From contig NZ_CP043875.1 in NCBI RefSeq assembly GCF_032878975.1, forward strand, positions 496,001 to 560,000: a stretch of DNA of 64,000 nt, in the 5' to 3' direction. This DNA comes from Methanoplanus sp. FWC-SCC4 (GTDB lineage Archaea; Halobacteriota; Methanomicrobia; Methanomicrobiales; Methanomicrobiaceae). The notes beneath the pieces were generated by a model. It saw only the letters and a list, made by a program, of their open reading frames with translations. It ran no database searches and had not been told where the DNA came from. Of this stretch, positions 32,602-41,840 are shown one piece after another. Each line of letters starts with the position of its first letter. Position 1 is the stretch's first letter. Both the position numbers and the translations under genes were made by a program.

Positions 32602-32608
32602 TTTTTTT
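32602..32608 (+). terminator. T-tract after hcp
   Basis: Seven T in a row, 15 bases past the hcp stop, fit the U-rich archaeal termination signal. The next gene has its own GGGGG-type ribosome-binding site before 32656 and may still be read through. Confidence 0.35.
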
Positions 32609-32655
32609 GGAATTGTCCGGCAGTTTGATTTCCTATAAAAAGTATAAGGGGGTTT

Positions 32656-33129
32656 ATGGTTGCCGGAAATAAATTTCCAAAAATCACTGCAGAGACACTT
32701 TTGGGGAATGAAATAACTCTGCCTGACGACACTGCCGGAAAAGTGACTGTTATTTTTATTGCATTTGTCAGAAGTGCACAGTCTATGATTGATTCGTGGA
32801 TGATTCCGTTTGAAAAAGAGTTTCCGGCAGATAAATCAATTGTTGTCTATGAAATACCAGTAATTGATTCTCCTCTATGGAGGCCTTTTAAATCAGTAAT
32901 TGACGGCGGCATGAGATCCGGAATATCGCCTGATAAGCATGACAGTATAATTACTTATTGCAAAGATGCATCCCTGATTACCGGAGAACTTGGAATAAAA
33001 GATCGTTCCCTTGCTTATATTTATATTCTTGACCAGAACGGTGTTATTATCTGGGAAAATAAGGGCTATGCTGATTTGGCAGGTTTGTCTGAGATGAAAA
33101 ATATTCTTAGATCCATAAAATCGGGCTGA
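32656..33129 (+). CDS. Thioredoxin-fold-like protein without redox CxxC
   Basis: 157 residues. A peroxiredoxin/ATP10-like layout is suggested by GNKFPKITAETLLGNEITLP, the strand VTVIFIAFVRSAQSMIDSWM and the later AYIYILDQNGVIIWENKGYA. The only cysteine is in ITYCKDAS (about residue 102), outside the usual peroxidatic position, so a thiol-peroxidase role is unlikely. It follows hcp and may belong to the same stress response. Family assignment is tentative. Confidence 0.6.
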   Translation: MVAGNKFPKITAETLLGNEITLPDDTAGKVTVIFIAFVRSAQSMIDSWMIPFEKEFPADKSIVVYEIPVIDSPLWRPFKSVIDGGMRSGISPDKHDSIITYCKDASLITGELGIKDRSLAYIYILDQNGVIIWENKGYADLAGLSEMKNILRSIKSG

Positions 33130-33232
33130 CCTAAGTTTTCAATAATATTTCAGTCATCATTGAGGGTAATGTATATTCTGAATAAAATTTATAAAGAAAT
33201 CTGTCTTTGGATATTCAGATAATGGGCATTTT

Positions 33233-33421
33233 TTAAGGCTCATCTTTTTTTGGCAACATCACTGCTATTGCTCTCCCTAAAAGCCAGATGACAATTGCGA
33301 TTATGAACCAGGTAGTAGTGCTGTATAATTCAGTAACGGCACCTGCCAGAATTACGATAAAAACCAAAGAGAATAATATGCACCTTATTGACTTTATCTG
33401 ATTAATGCTGATAACTTTCAA
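33233..33421 (-). CDS. Small two-helix membrane protein
   Basis: 62 residues: two hydrophobic helices (about 12-30 and 37-55) and a lysine/acid C-terminal tail. It contains IAIVIWLLGRAIAVMLPKK. No family recognised. It is isolated between two cassettes on the opposite strand. Modest support from length and composition only. Confidence 0.5.
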   Translation of the reverse strand: MKVISINQIKSIRCILFSLVFIVILAGAVTELYSTTTWFIIAIVIWLLGRAIAVMLPKKDEP

Positions 33422-33599
33422 CCCCCTGATTATTATTTTTGCCTGCTCAATGAAGTACTTTCATTAATATATACTGATTGTATGATTATAATTGCAAACT
33501 GGAACTCTTATTTTATGACTTAAAAGCAGTTATAAATTCTATTTTTTTGAAAACACATTCTATAATAAAATGAGAAAAGGTTATCCGGTAATAAAAACA

Positions 33600-33624
33600 C
33601 AATACTGTGTAATACATAGTATTG
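33600..33624. promoter_or_regulatory. PadR operator, cassette two
   Basis: CAATACT (33600-33606) and AGTATTG (33618-33624) are exact complements with an 11-base centre, ending 10 bases before the padR ATG at 33635. Bound repressor would cover the transcription or translation start. The inner TACTGTGTAATACA matches the site before the first PadR gene. Confidence 0.55.
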
Positions 33625-33634
33625 AAAATTAGTC

Positions 33635-33958
33635 ATGACAACTCAGTTTAGGAAAGGTGTTTTGGACTTATGTGTCCTTTCTCTCCTTTCAGAAAGAGAT
33701 TATTACGGGTATGAGATGGTGCATGAGATCTCAAAAATTATTGAGATATCAGAAGGTACAGTCTATCCCATTCTAAAAAGGCTTAAAAGTGAGGGTTATC
33801 TGGAAACATATCTGAGAGAATCGCAGGAGGGCCCTCCAAGAAAATATTATCGCCTTACAACGGATGGCAAAAGAAAAGAAAATGAAATTCGTAATGAATG
33901 GATCTCTTTTTCAAAAAAGGTAAATTATCTCCTTAAAATCAATAACAGAAGTGAATAG
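33635..33958 (+). CDS. PadR-family transcriptional regulator (cassette two)
   Basis: 107 residues, clear paralog of the 29401 gene: [20 protein letters not shown], then [20 protein letters not shown], then [14 protein letters not shown]. The same operator type sits upstream, so cross-regulation between the two PadR proteins is plausible. It is followed 15 bases later by a HAAS-domain gene. Confidence 0.92.
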   Translation: MTTQFRKGVLDLCVLSLLSERDYYGYEMVHEISKIIEISEGTVYPILKRLKSEGYLETYLRESQEGPPRKYYRLTTDGKRKENEIRNEWISFSKKVNYLLKINNRSE

Positions 33959-33973
33959 TAATCTGGTATATAT

Positions 33974-35194
33974 ATGGACCAAAAAGAGTATATTGAAAAT
34001 TTAAAGCTTCATCTTAAAGGATTTTCAAAAAAAGAATCTGATGAGATAATATCAGAAATAATGGAGCATTTCAGATCAGGCATGGAACTTGGTAACAGCG
34101 AGGAAGAAATTAGCGCCATGCTTGGAAAACCCTCAGATCTGATTCTGGCGTATCTTGAGGAAAATCCGCCTGCATCCTCTGAAAAAATAAAAAAATCTCT
34201 GAGAAGTATAAGAAAACCTGTTATCGGAATAACTCTGTTAATTTTGATTATATCTGGCATATTCTTTGGATCAGCTTTTTATTCCATGTTAAATATTGAA
34301 ATTTATGGAGGTGGAGATTCTAAACCCTCTGTAAATCTCTATTCTCTTTTCAACTGTACACAGGGACAGGGATATTTAATCCAGGACGATATGACAATTG
34401 CTGAAAAGAAAAATCCTGCAGTTTATCTGGCAATTCTGAAGTTTTTAAAAGATAATCCTGATTCAGAGTATTGTGGGCTGATTAAAAAACCCGGTTTTTT
34501 TGCCGGATTAATTAATTCAGATGAAACCATTCATCTAATCTTTAGCCGGATGAACAGTACTGAAATTATTGATTTAAAGCCTGTTTTACTTGGGGAAACA
34601 GAGGAAATATACGAAAGCAGTATATTCCCTGAAAATACCGGACAGATCAAACCCTCTTTGGGAATGAAATTATTCCGGCTGAAAATACCTGTAAATGAAA
34701 ATCTAACCGAATATATGACGATAGATTTCTGTGATCTATGGCGTGATTCATATATTCTTGCTGGAGATAAGTATATTTATTCGCACAATGCAGGAAGGTT
34801 TTACGTAAACCATCTGGATGGACAAGGTTTATCGGTGGATTATTATGAAATGGGAAAATTCATCCCCCGTTCTTATTATAAAACCAAAGATGGGATCAAT
34901 AATGAAAAAATGATAACATTCACATCAGTCAGCGGGTTTACGTTGAATGATTCTGATATTAATGATGGAATTCCATCTGACAGAATTTCAGAAATACACG
35001 TATGGAAAACCGGCGGTATACCTTTTTGTGTCTATTCAGGAATAATGACTTCAATAATGGTTGATCCGGGCATGAATGTCACTTCAGATTTCAAAAGCGT
35101 TAAAAATATTAATTTTTGCATGAATTATGACAACTATAACGACTATCAGCCTTTTGTGGATGTCTCAGAATTATTGGAAAAGTGCATGGCATAA
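33974..35194 (+). CDS. HAAS-domain protein with large extracytoplasmic region
   Basis: 406 residues. The HAAS helical domain (about 1-65; IMEHFRSGMELGNSEEEIS, MLGKPSDL) is followed by one membrane helix (about 80-102) and an approximately 300-residue outer domain rich in Tyr, Asn and Ser, with no motif I recognise. Unlike the partner at 29751, which has four helices, this one appears built to sense or bind something outside the cell and pass it to PadR (inference). No other genes in the cassette. Confidence 0.8.
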   Translation: MDQKEYIENLKLHLKGFSKKESDEIISEIMEHFRSGMELGNSEEEISAMLGKPSDLILAYLEENPPASSEKIKKSLRSIRKPVIGITLLILIISGIFFGSAFYSMLNIEIYGGGDSKPSVNLYSLFNCTQGQGYLIQDDMTIAEKKNPAVYLAILKFLKDNPDSEYCGLIKKPGFFAGLINSDETIHLIFSRMNSTEIIDLKPVLLGETEEIYESSIFPENTGQIKPSLGMKLFRLKIPVNENLTEYMTIDFCDLWRDSYILAGDKYIYSHNAGRFYVNHLDGQGLSVDYYEMGKFIPRSYYKTKDGINNEKMITFTSVSGFTLNDSDINDGIPSDRISEIHVWKTGGIPFCVYSGIMTSIMVDPGMNVTSDFKSVKNINFCMNYDNYNDYQPFVDVSELLEKCMA

Positions 35195-35388
35195 ATGTTT
35201 CCTAAACATTTTATTGTGATAATCTATCAAAAAATAAGCCCTTTGCCTTAAGGGTAATGTTAAAATGGGCAGAATATTTAAAAATCCTTTTTTCCTGAAA
35301 AAGAGTAATTTTATTTTTTGATTTAAGCCTGACAAATAATAATATAGAATGAGCTACATTTGTTCTAAAAATTGAGGGGGATTTATTT

Positions 35389-35622
35389 ATGGCTGAAAAG
35401 TCAGATACTGAAAATGAGACGAGAAACAGGTTTGTTGCTCATAAAAGAAGTGTTGTAAGAAAGCCTTCATACCGGTCTTCAAAGGATCAGGCAAATATGT
35501 GGAGAGATTATCAGAAAAGAGATATCAGAAGTTCTGATATAGAATTTCAGCATCCGCATCAACGAACATTCAGGATTTCAGAAAAGCCCTATGAAAGGCC
35601 GCCAAGAAAAAAAGTAAAATAA
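35389..35622 (+). CDS. Small basic, probably disordered protein
   Basis: 77 residues, rich in Arg, Lys, Ser and Glu with few hydrophobics (VAHKRSVVRKPSYRSSKD, KPYERPPRKKVK). A GAGGGGG ribosome-binding site lies 7 bases before the ATG. Likely nucleic-acid binding or structural, from composition only. No family recognised. Confidence 0.6.
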   Translation: MAEKSDTENETRNRFVAHKRSVVRKPSYRSSKDQANMWRDYQKRDIRSSDIEFQHPHQRTFRISEKPYERPPRKKVK

Positions 35623-35677
35623 AACAGTAAGAAATCTCTGAATTTTGTATTTATTCAAAAATCAGAGTATTAATTTT

Positions 35678-37162
35678 TTAATTTTGAATATTCTTTGTTT
35701 TCAGGGCATACGTTAAAAGAAATCCTGCAAGAATTATAATCATTACAAAGATCCATCCTGCAATATTTGTCCAGTCCGGATATCCTCCATATGAGCTGAA
35801 AATTCTTTGATAAACAGTTCCTCCAAGAATTAAAAGCAGCATTGCAGGTGCAATAACTTTAATGCATATCTCCCACCATTTCCCGATTTTAACATCTGAA
35901 TTTTTATTTATGAATTTTCTCATCAGCTTTGGTCCGTAAACGTAACCTATGACAAGTGCTTCAAGGAGTCCTACAAGAACAAGTACAAATGAACTCAGGT
36001 AATAGTCAATTATGTCAAGGTAGTAATAGCCTGAATTGGTTGTAAATAAGAGGCCTGTCAGGAATCCGAAAAGGCAGAGAGATAAAGTAATCAGAATTTT
36101 AGGTTTGTTGACGTAATCGTGCACAGCAACAGACACTCCTTCTATTGTTGCAAAAGCTGAGTCAACTCCAAGAGTCATTAAAAGTATGAAAAACAAAAAT
36201 CCGAAAATTTGGGCACCAAAAGGCAGAAGGGATATGCTTGTCGGGTAAGTCACAAATGCAAGTTCAATTCCCCCTTTTGCAACTTCCGATACAGGTATTC
36301 CCTGTTCAAATGCAAGGTAGCCAAGTGTTGAAAATACCGCCAGACCTGCTGTAATTGATGTGGCACTGTTTGCTAATGCGATAACAATTGCACTTTTTCC
36401 AAACTCGGTATTCTCAGGAAGGAATCCTGAATATGCAATCATACATCCCCATCCAAGAGACAGTGTGAAAAAGATCTGTCCATATGCTGACAGCCAGATT
36501 CCCGGATCAGATAATACTGAAAAATCAGGCGTTAAATAGTAGACAATTCCGTCCATTGCACCCGGAAGCGTTAAACCCTGTATTATAAACAAAATTATCA
36601 AAATCCATGGCAAAAGGACTGTTAATAATATCATTTTCTCAACGCTTTTAACTCCTTTGTATATTGAGAGAAATAACCAGGTCCATGAAATAAGAAGTCC
36701 TGCTACCACAAGGAGGTTTATACCTTCAATGCCTCCCACTGTCGCGGGAAGATTGAGGAACTGATCAAAAAAGAAGGTCTCTGCCTGTCCTGCATATTCC
36801 TGAGTTAAGGAAAATACAGCAAAATCCGCTGACCATGCCATGATTACGGTATAGTATGTCATGGTTGCAAAACCTGTCAGTATTGCAAGCCAGCCTACAA
36901 TTGCATACTTTTTTCCCAGAAGTTTTGAAAATGCTGCCGGAGCGCTAAGTTTCGTTTTATATCCTATTGAAAATTCAAGTAATAATAACGGAATTCCGGC
37001 TGTCAGGAGGGCAATAAAATATGGTATTAAAAATGCCCCTCCTCCATTTGAATATGCAAGATAGGGGAATCTCCAGACATTCCCTATCCCTATTGCAGCG
37101 CCAATAGATGCAAGAATAAATAGCCCTCTTGAGCTCCATTGCTGTTTATTATCGCTTTGCAT
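35678..37162 (-). CDS. Sodium-dependent transporter, NSS/SNF family
   Basis: 494 residues, about 12 membrane helices with the LeuT-type signature in helix 1 (IGAAIGIGNVWRFPYLAYSN) and the first loop (NGGGAFLIPYF). NSS proteins import amino acids or related amines with sodium. The unwound helix 6 region lies around FFTLSLGWGCMIAYSGF, which contains the Na+ and substrate-contacting Gly residues. The substrate cannot be assigned; methanogen members may bring in osmolytes such as betaine or amino acids. Confidence 0.92.
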   Translation of the reverse strand: MQSDNKQQWSSRGLFILASIGAAIGIGNVWRFPYLAYSNGGGAFLIPYFIALLTAGIPLLLLEFSIGYKTKLSAPAAFSKLLGKKYAIVGWLAILTGFATMTYYTVIMAWSADFAVFSLTQEYAGQAETFFFDQFLNLPATVGGIEGINLLVVAGLLISWTWLFLSIYKGVKSVEKMILLTVLLPWILIILFIIQGLTLPGAMDGIVYYLTPDFSVLSDPGIWLSAYGQIFFTLSLGWGCMIAYSGFLPENTEFGKSAIVIALANSATSITAGLAVFSTLGYLAFEQGIPVSEVAKGGIELAFVTYPTSISLLPFGAQIFGFLFFILLMTLGVDSAFATIEGVSVAVHDYVNKPKILITLSLCLFGFLTGLLFTTNSGYYYLDIIDYYLSSFVLVLVGLLEALVIGYVYGPKLMRKFINKNSDVKIGKWWEICIKVIAPAMLLLILGGTVYQRIFSSYGGYPDWTNIAGWIFVMIIILAGFLLTYALKTKNIQN

Positions 37163-37234
37163 GCCCTAGTCATTTAGATCTGAAATCATAAAATGGGTTG
37201 TGATGATAAGGAAGAAAAAATGAGATTGCAAATT

Positions 37235-38368
37235 TTATTCATATTTTTTTAGTTCGATTTCAAATTTCTGAAAATTATCGTCTAAAACCGGAACTATCAG
37301 GAGAGCAGTCTTTTTTATGCCTGATTTTTCAGATTTTTCTGCTCTGATCAGATATTTGTTTTCCTTTCTGATTATAGTTGAAAATGTGCCGTTTACATCT
37401 GTAACACCCTGTGCTATGAGAGGGTCTGATGAACTTTCGTTCAGGAGATATACTTCAATGTAAACTGAATCGGTATTTTTTCCCGAATCATCATATAATA
37501 CCAGTAATATCTCTTTTGAATTAAATCCATGTTCTTTCAGGTACGATTTTTTTGTGACGGAATCAATAAGATTTGCAATATTACCGTATATCACCGGTTT
37601 ATTCCCGGAAAGGTAAGATGAGTAATTTTCAGAGAGTACCGGATATTTAACTGTTGTCAGAATTCTGTCAAAAACATACCACTGATTGTTATATTCTGTT
37701 TCAGGGTATGTGTGATCAACTCCTTCCATTGTAATTATTCTTGTTTTAAGCCCTGTAATATCATTAATAAGATATGATATGGAAACAGCAAACTCACTGC
37801 AGTTTCCCGTTTTAAAAATTGTGAAAACTTTTTCTTTTCCATTCATATTGAAGAGATAGTGGTAAAGAATGAAATGGAATTTTAAGACACTGTTCTCCGG
37901 ATATATTGTCCGTGCAGGAATTGGTGAATCAGGTTTTCTCCATGCAGTTTCAAAATTTTGAAAGTAAGTGTCAGTAACACCCCATGCACTGTTTAGTGGG
38001 TCTTTACCATTTTTAATTTCATTATCGAAAAGTGATGAATAATCTTCTTTTATCGTTTTGTATTCCGATTCTATTTCAGCTATTATTGCCATCTGTGGTC
38101 CGAGCCAGATTATTAGAATTAAAATGATTATCAGAAGTGAATGCTTTTTTGCGGGATATTTCGTTAAAAGAAAGGCTGTGATTATAATCAGCATAAGAAA
38201 GAGGATTAGAAAAAGTAAAAATTCATAATCCGAAATCCCTTTGAATATTTCAATGTGAAAGGCTAAAAATATAAAATATGCAGATATGATTATAAAAACA
38301 AAAATAAGTGTCAGATATTGAAGCGTTTCGGGCAGTTTAATTTTAGCAGGTCTGTCCGGGATTTTCAT
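37235..38368 (-). CDS. Membrane-anchored transglutaminase-like protein
   Basis: 377 residues. Three N-terminal membrane helices (about 18-40, 47-68, 76-96) precede a transglutaminase-fold domain with the triad C190 (TGNCSEFAVSISYLI), H219 (GVDHTYPE) and D234 (WYVFDRI). A C-terminal beta-sandwich-like region follows (about 290-375). Archaeal members may act as proteases or cross-linking enzymes outside the cell; activity is unproven. It stands alone, upstream of the NSS gene on the same strand, with a 72-base gap. Confidence 0.8.
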   Translation of the reverse strand: MKIPDRPAKIKLPETLQYLTLIFVFIIISAYFIFLAFHIEIFKGISDYEFLLFLILFLMLIIITAFLLTKYPAKKHSLLIIILILIIWLGPQMAIIAEIESEYKTIKEDYSSLFDNEIKNGKDPLNSAWGVTDTYFQNFETAWRKPDSPIPARTIYPENSVLKFHFILYHYLFNMNGKEKVFTIFKTGNCSEFAVSISYLINDITGLKTRIITMEGVDHTYPETEYNNQWYVFDRILTTVKYPVLSENYSSYLSGNKPVIYGNIANLIDSVTKKSYLKEHGFNSKEILLVLYDDSGKNTDSVYIEVYLLNESSSDPLIAQGVTDVNGTFSTIIRKENKYLIRAEKSEKSGIKKTALLIVPVLDDNFQKFEIELKKYE

Positions 38369-38494
38369 CAGGATTAATGAAATGTCAATAATTCATAATA
38401 TAGTTAGTCCCGTTGAATGTGTAATTTAATTTAAAATACATGTTAGGGAAAATAATGAATTTTCAAAAAAAATTATCTTCTTTTTTATTTCTGT

Positions 38495-39484
38495 TTATCT
38501 GGTCAAATCACTCATATAAACGCCGGTTCCGAGCCACCAGTTCTCATCAACGGGTTTGACATATCCCAGCTTAAGTTCCGGCTTGTTATCATTTGAAGGG
38601 TTCTCCCATCCGAAAATAACGTAGCCACCTCCCAATTTAGCTTTTTTGCTCAGAACTTCAACTGAGCGTACTCCATAAGGTCCTGTTTTTTCATTCAGGT
38701 TTTTGCCTGTTTTATCTGTCAGGTAGGGATGCGCTAGCAGTGTTCCGTTAAAATCGTATGCATAGATGTAAAGATTGCCCTGAACAAATTTTCCGCTTGT
38801 ATTGCTGATCTCGGCTAATGCTTTCTCACGGCCGTTTTCTTTTGCAAATTCTACTGCATTATTTGTAAAATCAATTTCATCCTGAATTACTTCGGGCATT
38901 TTGTTGTTTGCTTTATCAATATACTCTGAGAGGTATATGCCGGAACCAATCCACCATTCATCATCGATCTTTTTGACATACCCGATTTTTGGTTCATATA
39001 AATCTGATGCTGATTCATTTATTTCTCCGGATTTACCCGGGGAAGGGTACATGTACATAACATAACCCTCTCCGTTCCTTGCAGCATCAGAAGAGGCTTT
39101 TACAAATTGAAGCCCGTTTGCAGTCGTCCAGTTCAGCCTGTCAGTGCCGACCAGTTCAGGCTGGTACGGATGAGCGATCAGGGTTCCGTTGAAGTCATAT
39201 GCATAGATATACAGATTTCCATCAATGAATTCTCCGTTATTGTCGTTAAAAGCTTTCAAAGCTTTTTCTTTTCCGTTTTCTTTTGCATAACCGGCCGCTT
39301 TATCCATGAAGGATACCAAAATATCTTTTCCCGATTCAAGACTGACTGAATTTTCAGTTTCCTCTGTGATGATCACTTTGTTTTTTTCATCATCATTTAT
39401 GCCATCTCCGGAAATACACCCGGCTGAAAAAATACATAATGAGAGAATTAACGAAAAAATTAAAATAAATTTTTTATTGTCCAT
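38495..39484 (-). CDS. Lipoprotein with two tandem sCache_2-like domains
   Basis: 329 residues. The signal peptide ends in the lipobox SAGC (C23). Two repeats follow, each with NLYIYAYDFNGT-L-AHPY (about 89-106 and 236-253) and a closing GYVK...W-W-G-G-Y segment. That is the single-Cache type 2 ligand-binding module seen in chemoreceptors and kinases, here without any signalling domain. It would be a membrane-tethered binding protein presenting a ligand to a partner sensor or transporter (inference). The two halves are internal duplicates. Confidence 0.85.
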   Translation of the reverse strand: MDNKKFILIFSLILSLCIFSAGCISGDGINDDEKNKVIITEETENSVSLESGKDILVSFMDKAAGYAKENGKEKALKAFNDNNGEFIDGNLYIYAYDFNGTLIAHPYQPELVGTDRLNWTTANGLQFVKASSDAARNGEGYVMYMYPSPGKSGEINESASDLYEPKIGYVKKIDDEWWIGSGIYLSEYIDKANNKMPEVIQDEIDFTNNAVEFAKENGREKALAEISNTSGKFVQGNLYIYAYDFNGTLLAHPYLTDKTGKNLNEKTGPYGVRSVEVLSKKAKLGGGYVIFGWENPSNDNKPELKLGYVKPVDENWWLGTGVYMSDLTR

Positions 39485-39747
39485 CTAAAGAAGATTAAAC
39501 ATTTTTTAATAAAAAGCGTTCGGATTAATATTCTGCGATTCTTTCTAAGCATACCTGCGATTTTGATAAGGTTAAAGTTTAAAGTCAGCTTTTTTTAGCA
39601 TATGAATTTATGATCCAAAATTGCGCATTATGACATGTATTTTGAAATTTTGTTTTGTAAAATCCGTATGAAATGTCATTTTATCAAATCAATTCCAACA
39701 GGTTTAATAATGTCTAATGCCAATCTAATTAGGCAACAAGTATGACC

Positions 39748-39821
39748 GGACCTGTGGTCTAGCTGGTTATGACGTCGCCTTTACACGGCGAAGATCTTGA
39801 GTTCGAATCTCAACAGGTCCA
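39748..39821 (+). tRNA. tRNA-Val (anticodon UAC)
   Basis: Cloverleaf with acceptor GGACCTG/CAGGTCC, anticodon stem TCGCC/GGCGA with loop TTTACAC (anticodon TAC), T-arm TTGAG-TTCGAAT-CTCAA, discriminator A. No intron, no encoded CCA, no integrase next to it. Confidence 0.96.
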
Positions 39822-40020
39822 CTCCTTTTGAAAGATTTTAAATATCTGTATTAAAGTGGAAGTTTCATTTTCAGGCAGTGCCTGAAATGTTATTTTATGC
39901 AATTTATCAATTAAATATTTTAACCGTGAATATTTTTTTTAGATATCCAGTTGAATAATTATTTTGAACATAATGCAATGATATTTTGATTTTTAAGGAT
40001 AAAATCTGGTAAGGGATAAT

Positions 40021-40200
40021 GTGAAATTTGAAAGAAAAGAAATTCTTATTTTATTTACAGCAGTGATATCAGGATATTTTTTTGGAAATCTTGCAGGAAG
40101 CGTATATAATAATATAATATTACAGATTCTGGTAACAGTTATTGCAATAATACTGGTTGATTCCCTGCTTTCACACATATTAAGGAAGTACGACTTTTAA
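40021..40200 (+). CDS. 59-residue two-helix membrane protein
   Basis: A GTG at 40021 preceded by AAGGGA opens a frame reading MKFERKEILILFTAVISGYF, with helices at about 8-27 and 33-52 and ending LRKYDF. Opposite-strand frames overlap it, but this one has a ribosome-binding site, positive-inside basic ends and clean helices. No family recognised. Confidence 0.5.
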   Translation: MKFERKEILILFTAVISGYFFGNLAGSVYNNIILQILVTVIAIILVDSLLSHILRKYDF

Positions 40201-40289
40201 AAAAATATTTATCCAAATTTTTCTTCTAACATGAAAAAGGCATTTTTGGCTTTATGCAAATATAGCTTTAAACATTTATTTCATGCATA

Positions 40290-41588
40290 TTAGTGAAATT
40301 CATTCAGAACGAAAAAATCCAGTAAAACTGCAATGATCAGTATGAAAATCCCTGCGGCTGCGAGTGGAAGTGTATAATATTTCACAACTTTCCCTGGTGA
40401 ATCATTGGTTGTTCTCTGCACAAGCCAGAAGAATGGATCTGTAACATATGATATTGTGCATGCACCTGCACTCACAAGAAGAATCATTACAAACGGGTGA
40501 ATTGTACTAAATATTCCTAAACCTGATAGTATTTCGGCTGATATTACTCCTGTTACAACCCTTGACCCCTGCGCAGTTGCAAGTATGGCTGCGATCAGAA
40601 AAGGAATCAGTATTACAGGCATGAAATCGGGATAAATATTTATCGCATCATTTGCAATTCCGCTTTCAACCATTACAAAACCCAGAGCCCCGGCACCGCA
40701 GAGATCAAAAATAATAAGGCCTGCATGCTTTGCGCCGTCATTAACGCAGACATTTCTTATTTTTGGATTTGCAAGCAAAAAGGCTGTAACCAGTCCCGAA
40801 AGCATTATGAAATTGATAATCCCTGTGTGTGAGAGGCCAAGCAGAAAATACCCCAGCGGTATTGCGAAAATCATGACAATAAATGGAGCCCACGCTCTTT
40901 TATGGAATGAAATATTTTCATTCTCTAAAGAGTGAACGATCTGACTTCCCATTTTATCCCTGAGAGCATGTTCTGCTTCTGATCTTTTCTTTTTGATGTA
41001 ATGCCTGCCCAAAAATACGAAAATAACGAGAATTGTAATAGATAACGGAATTGATATTGCATCAAAAATCAAAGGGTTTTGCTCTTTTGAAAGGGCTTCA
41101 TAAAGCGGGATTGTTACCGGAGTTGGAAATACCAAAACATATGCAACTACTCCTGATACCGCTGCAAGATAAAGTCCGATATTTTTTATATTTTTATTCT
41201 TTTCAAGTCCGCTTATGATCGGTGCAAGCATTATGTAGGCAGTAATGCAGCATGTGAGAGGTATCGTCAGAAGATAACTTGAAATTGCTGATATGGAGGC
41301 AAAATCCCTGATTTTTTTGTTTATATCGGATACAATCTCTTCTATATGATTCTGTTTTTGCATTGACTTTGCGATAACAGATCCACAGAAGATCAAAATC
41401 CCGAAAGCCATAAAGGTCTTTGACATACCCCGGATGATCTGGTTTATTATTGTATCCGGGTTTAATCCTGTCAGAATACCAAATAAAAAAGCACCGCCTA
41501 TAAGTGTTAAAAACGGCGGCACCCTGTATTTAAAGCTTGCAAATGATATCAGGATGAGAACAATCAAAAGAACGGCTAAGGTATCCAC
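40290..41588 (-). CDS. GntP-type permease
   Basis: 432 residues, about 11-12 membrane helices. It resembles the GntP/citrate-type superfamily: VPPFLTLIGGAFLFGILTGL at the start, a polar re-entrant-like GAGALGFVMVESGI, and TAQGSRVVTGVISAEIL in the middle of the C-terminal half. Family members import gluconate or other carboxylates with protons; the actual substrate here is unknown. It is divergent from an aldehyde dehydrogenase gene with a 250-base gap. Confidence 0.8.
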   Translation of the reverse strand: MDTLAVLLIVLILISFASFKYRVPPFLTLIGGAFLFGILTGLNPDTIINQIIRGMSKTFMAFGILIFCGSVIAKSMQKQNHIEEIVSDINKKIRDFASISAISSYLLTIPLTCCITAYIMLAPIISGLEKNKNIKNIGLYLAAVSGVVAYVLVFPTPVTIPLYEALSKEQNPLIFDAISIPLSITILVIFVFLGRHYIKKKRSEAEHALRDKMGSQIVHSLENENISFHKRAWAPFIVMIFAIPLGYFLLGLSHTGIINFIMLSGLVTAFLLANPKIRNVCVNDGAKHAGLIIFDLCGAGALGFVMVESGIANDAINIYPDFMPVILIPFLIAAILATAQGSRVVTGVISAEILSGLGIFSTIHPFVMILLVSAGACTISYVTDPFFWLVQRTTNDSPGKVVKYYTLPLAAAGIFILIIAVLLDFFVLNEFH

Positions 41589-41840
41589 TATCTAATAATT
41601 GGAAATTTGGCATATAAAAACAGATGCGTTTATATGAATCCTTTAAAACAGAATTCACATCATCATGTGAGATTCCCCGGAACTACTTGCTCAGGAAATA
41701 ATCCGGCAGGATTAATTTTGAAAATAAAGGCAGATTCCTAAAAATCATTTTTTGAAGAATTGTGTTCTTATTAGAAATCAGACCTTATGTTCCTGTGATT
41801 AAATATTGTTACTGATTATTGGGCTAAGTTTATCTGCCTT

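Noticed and set aside
41634-41741. Plus-strand 35-codon frame between GntP and aldehyde dehydrogenase genes
   Set aside because: No ribosome-binding site, no hydrophobic helix or motif; likely chance.
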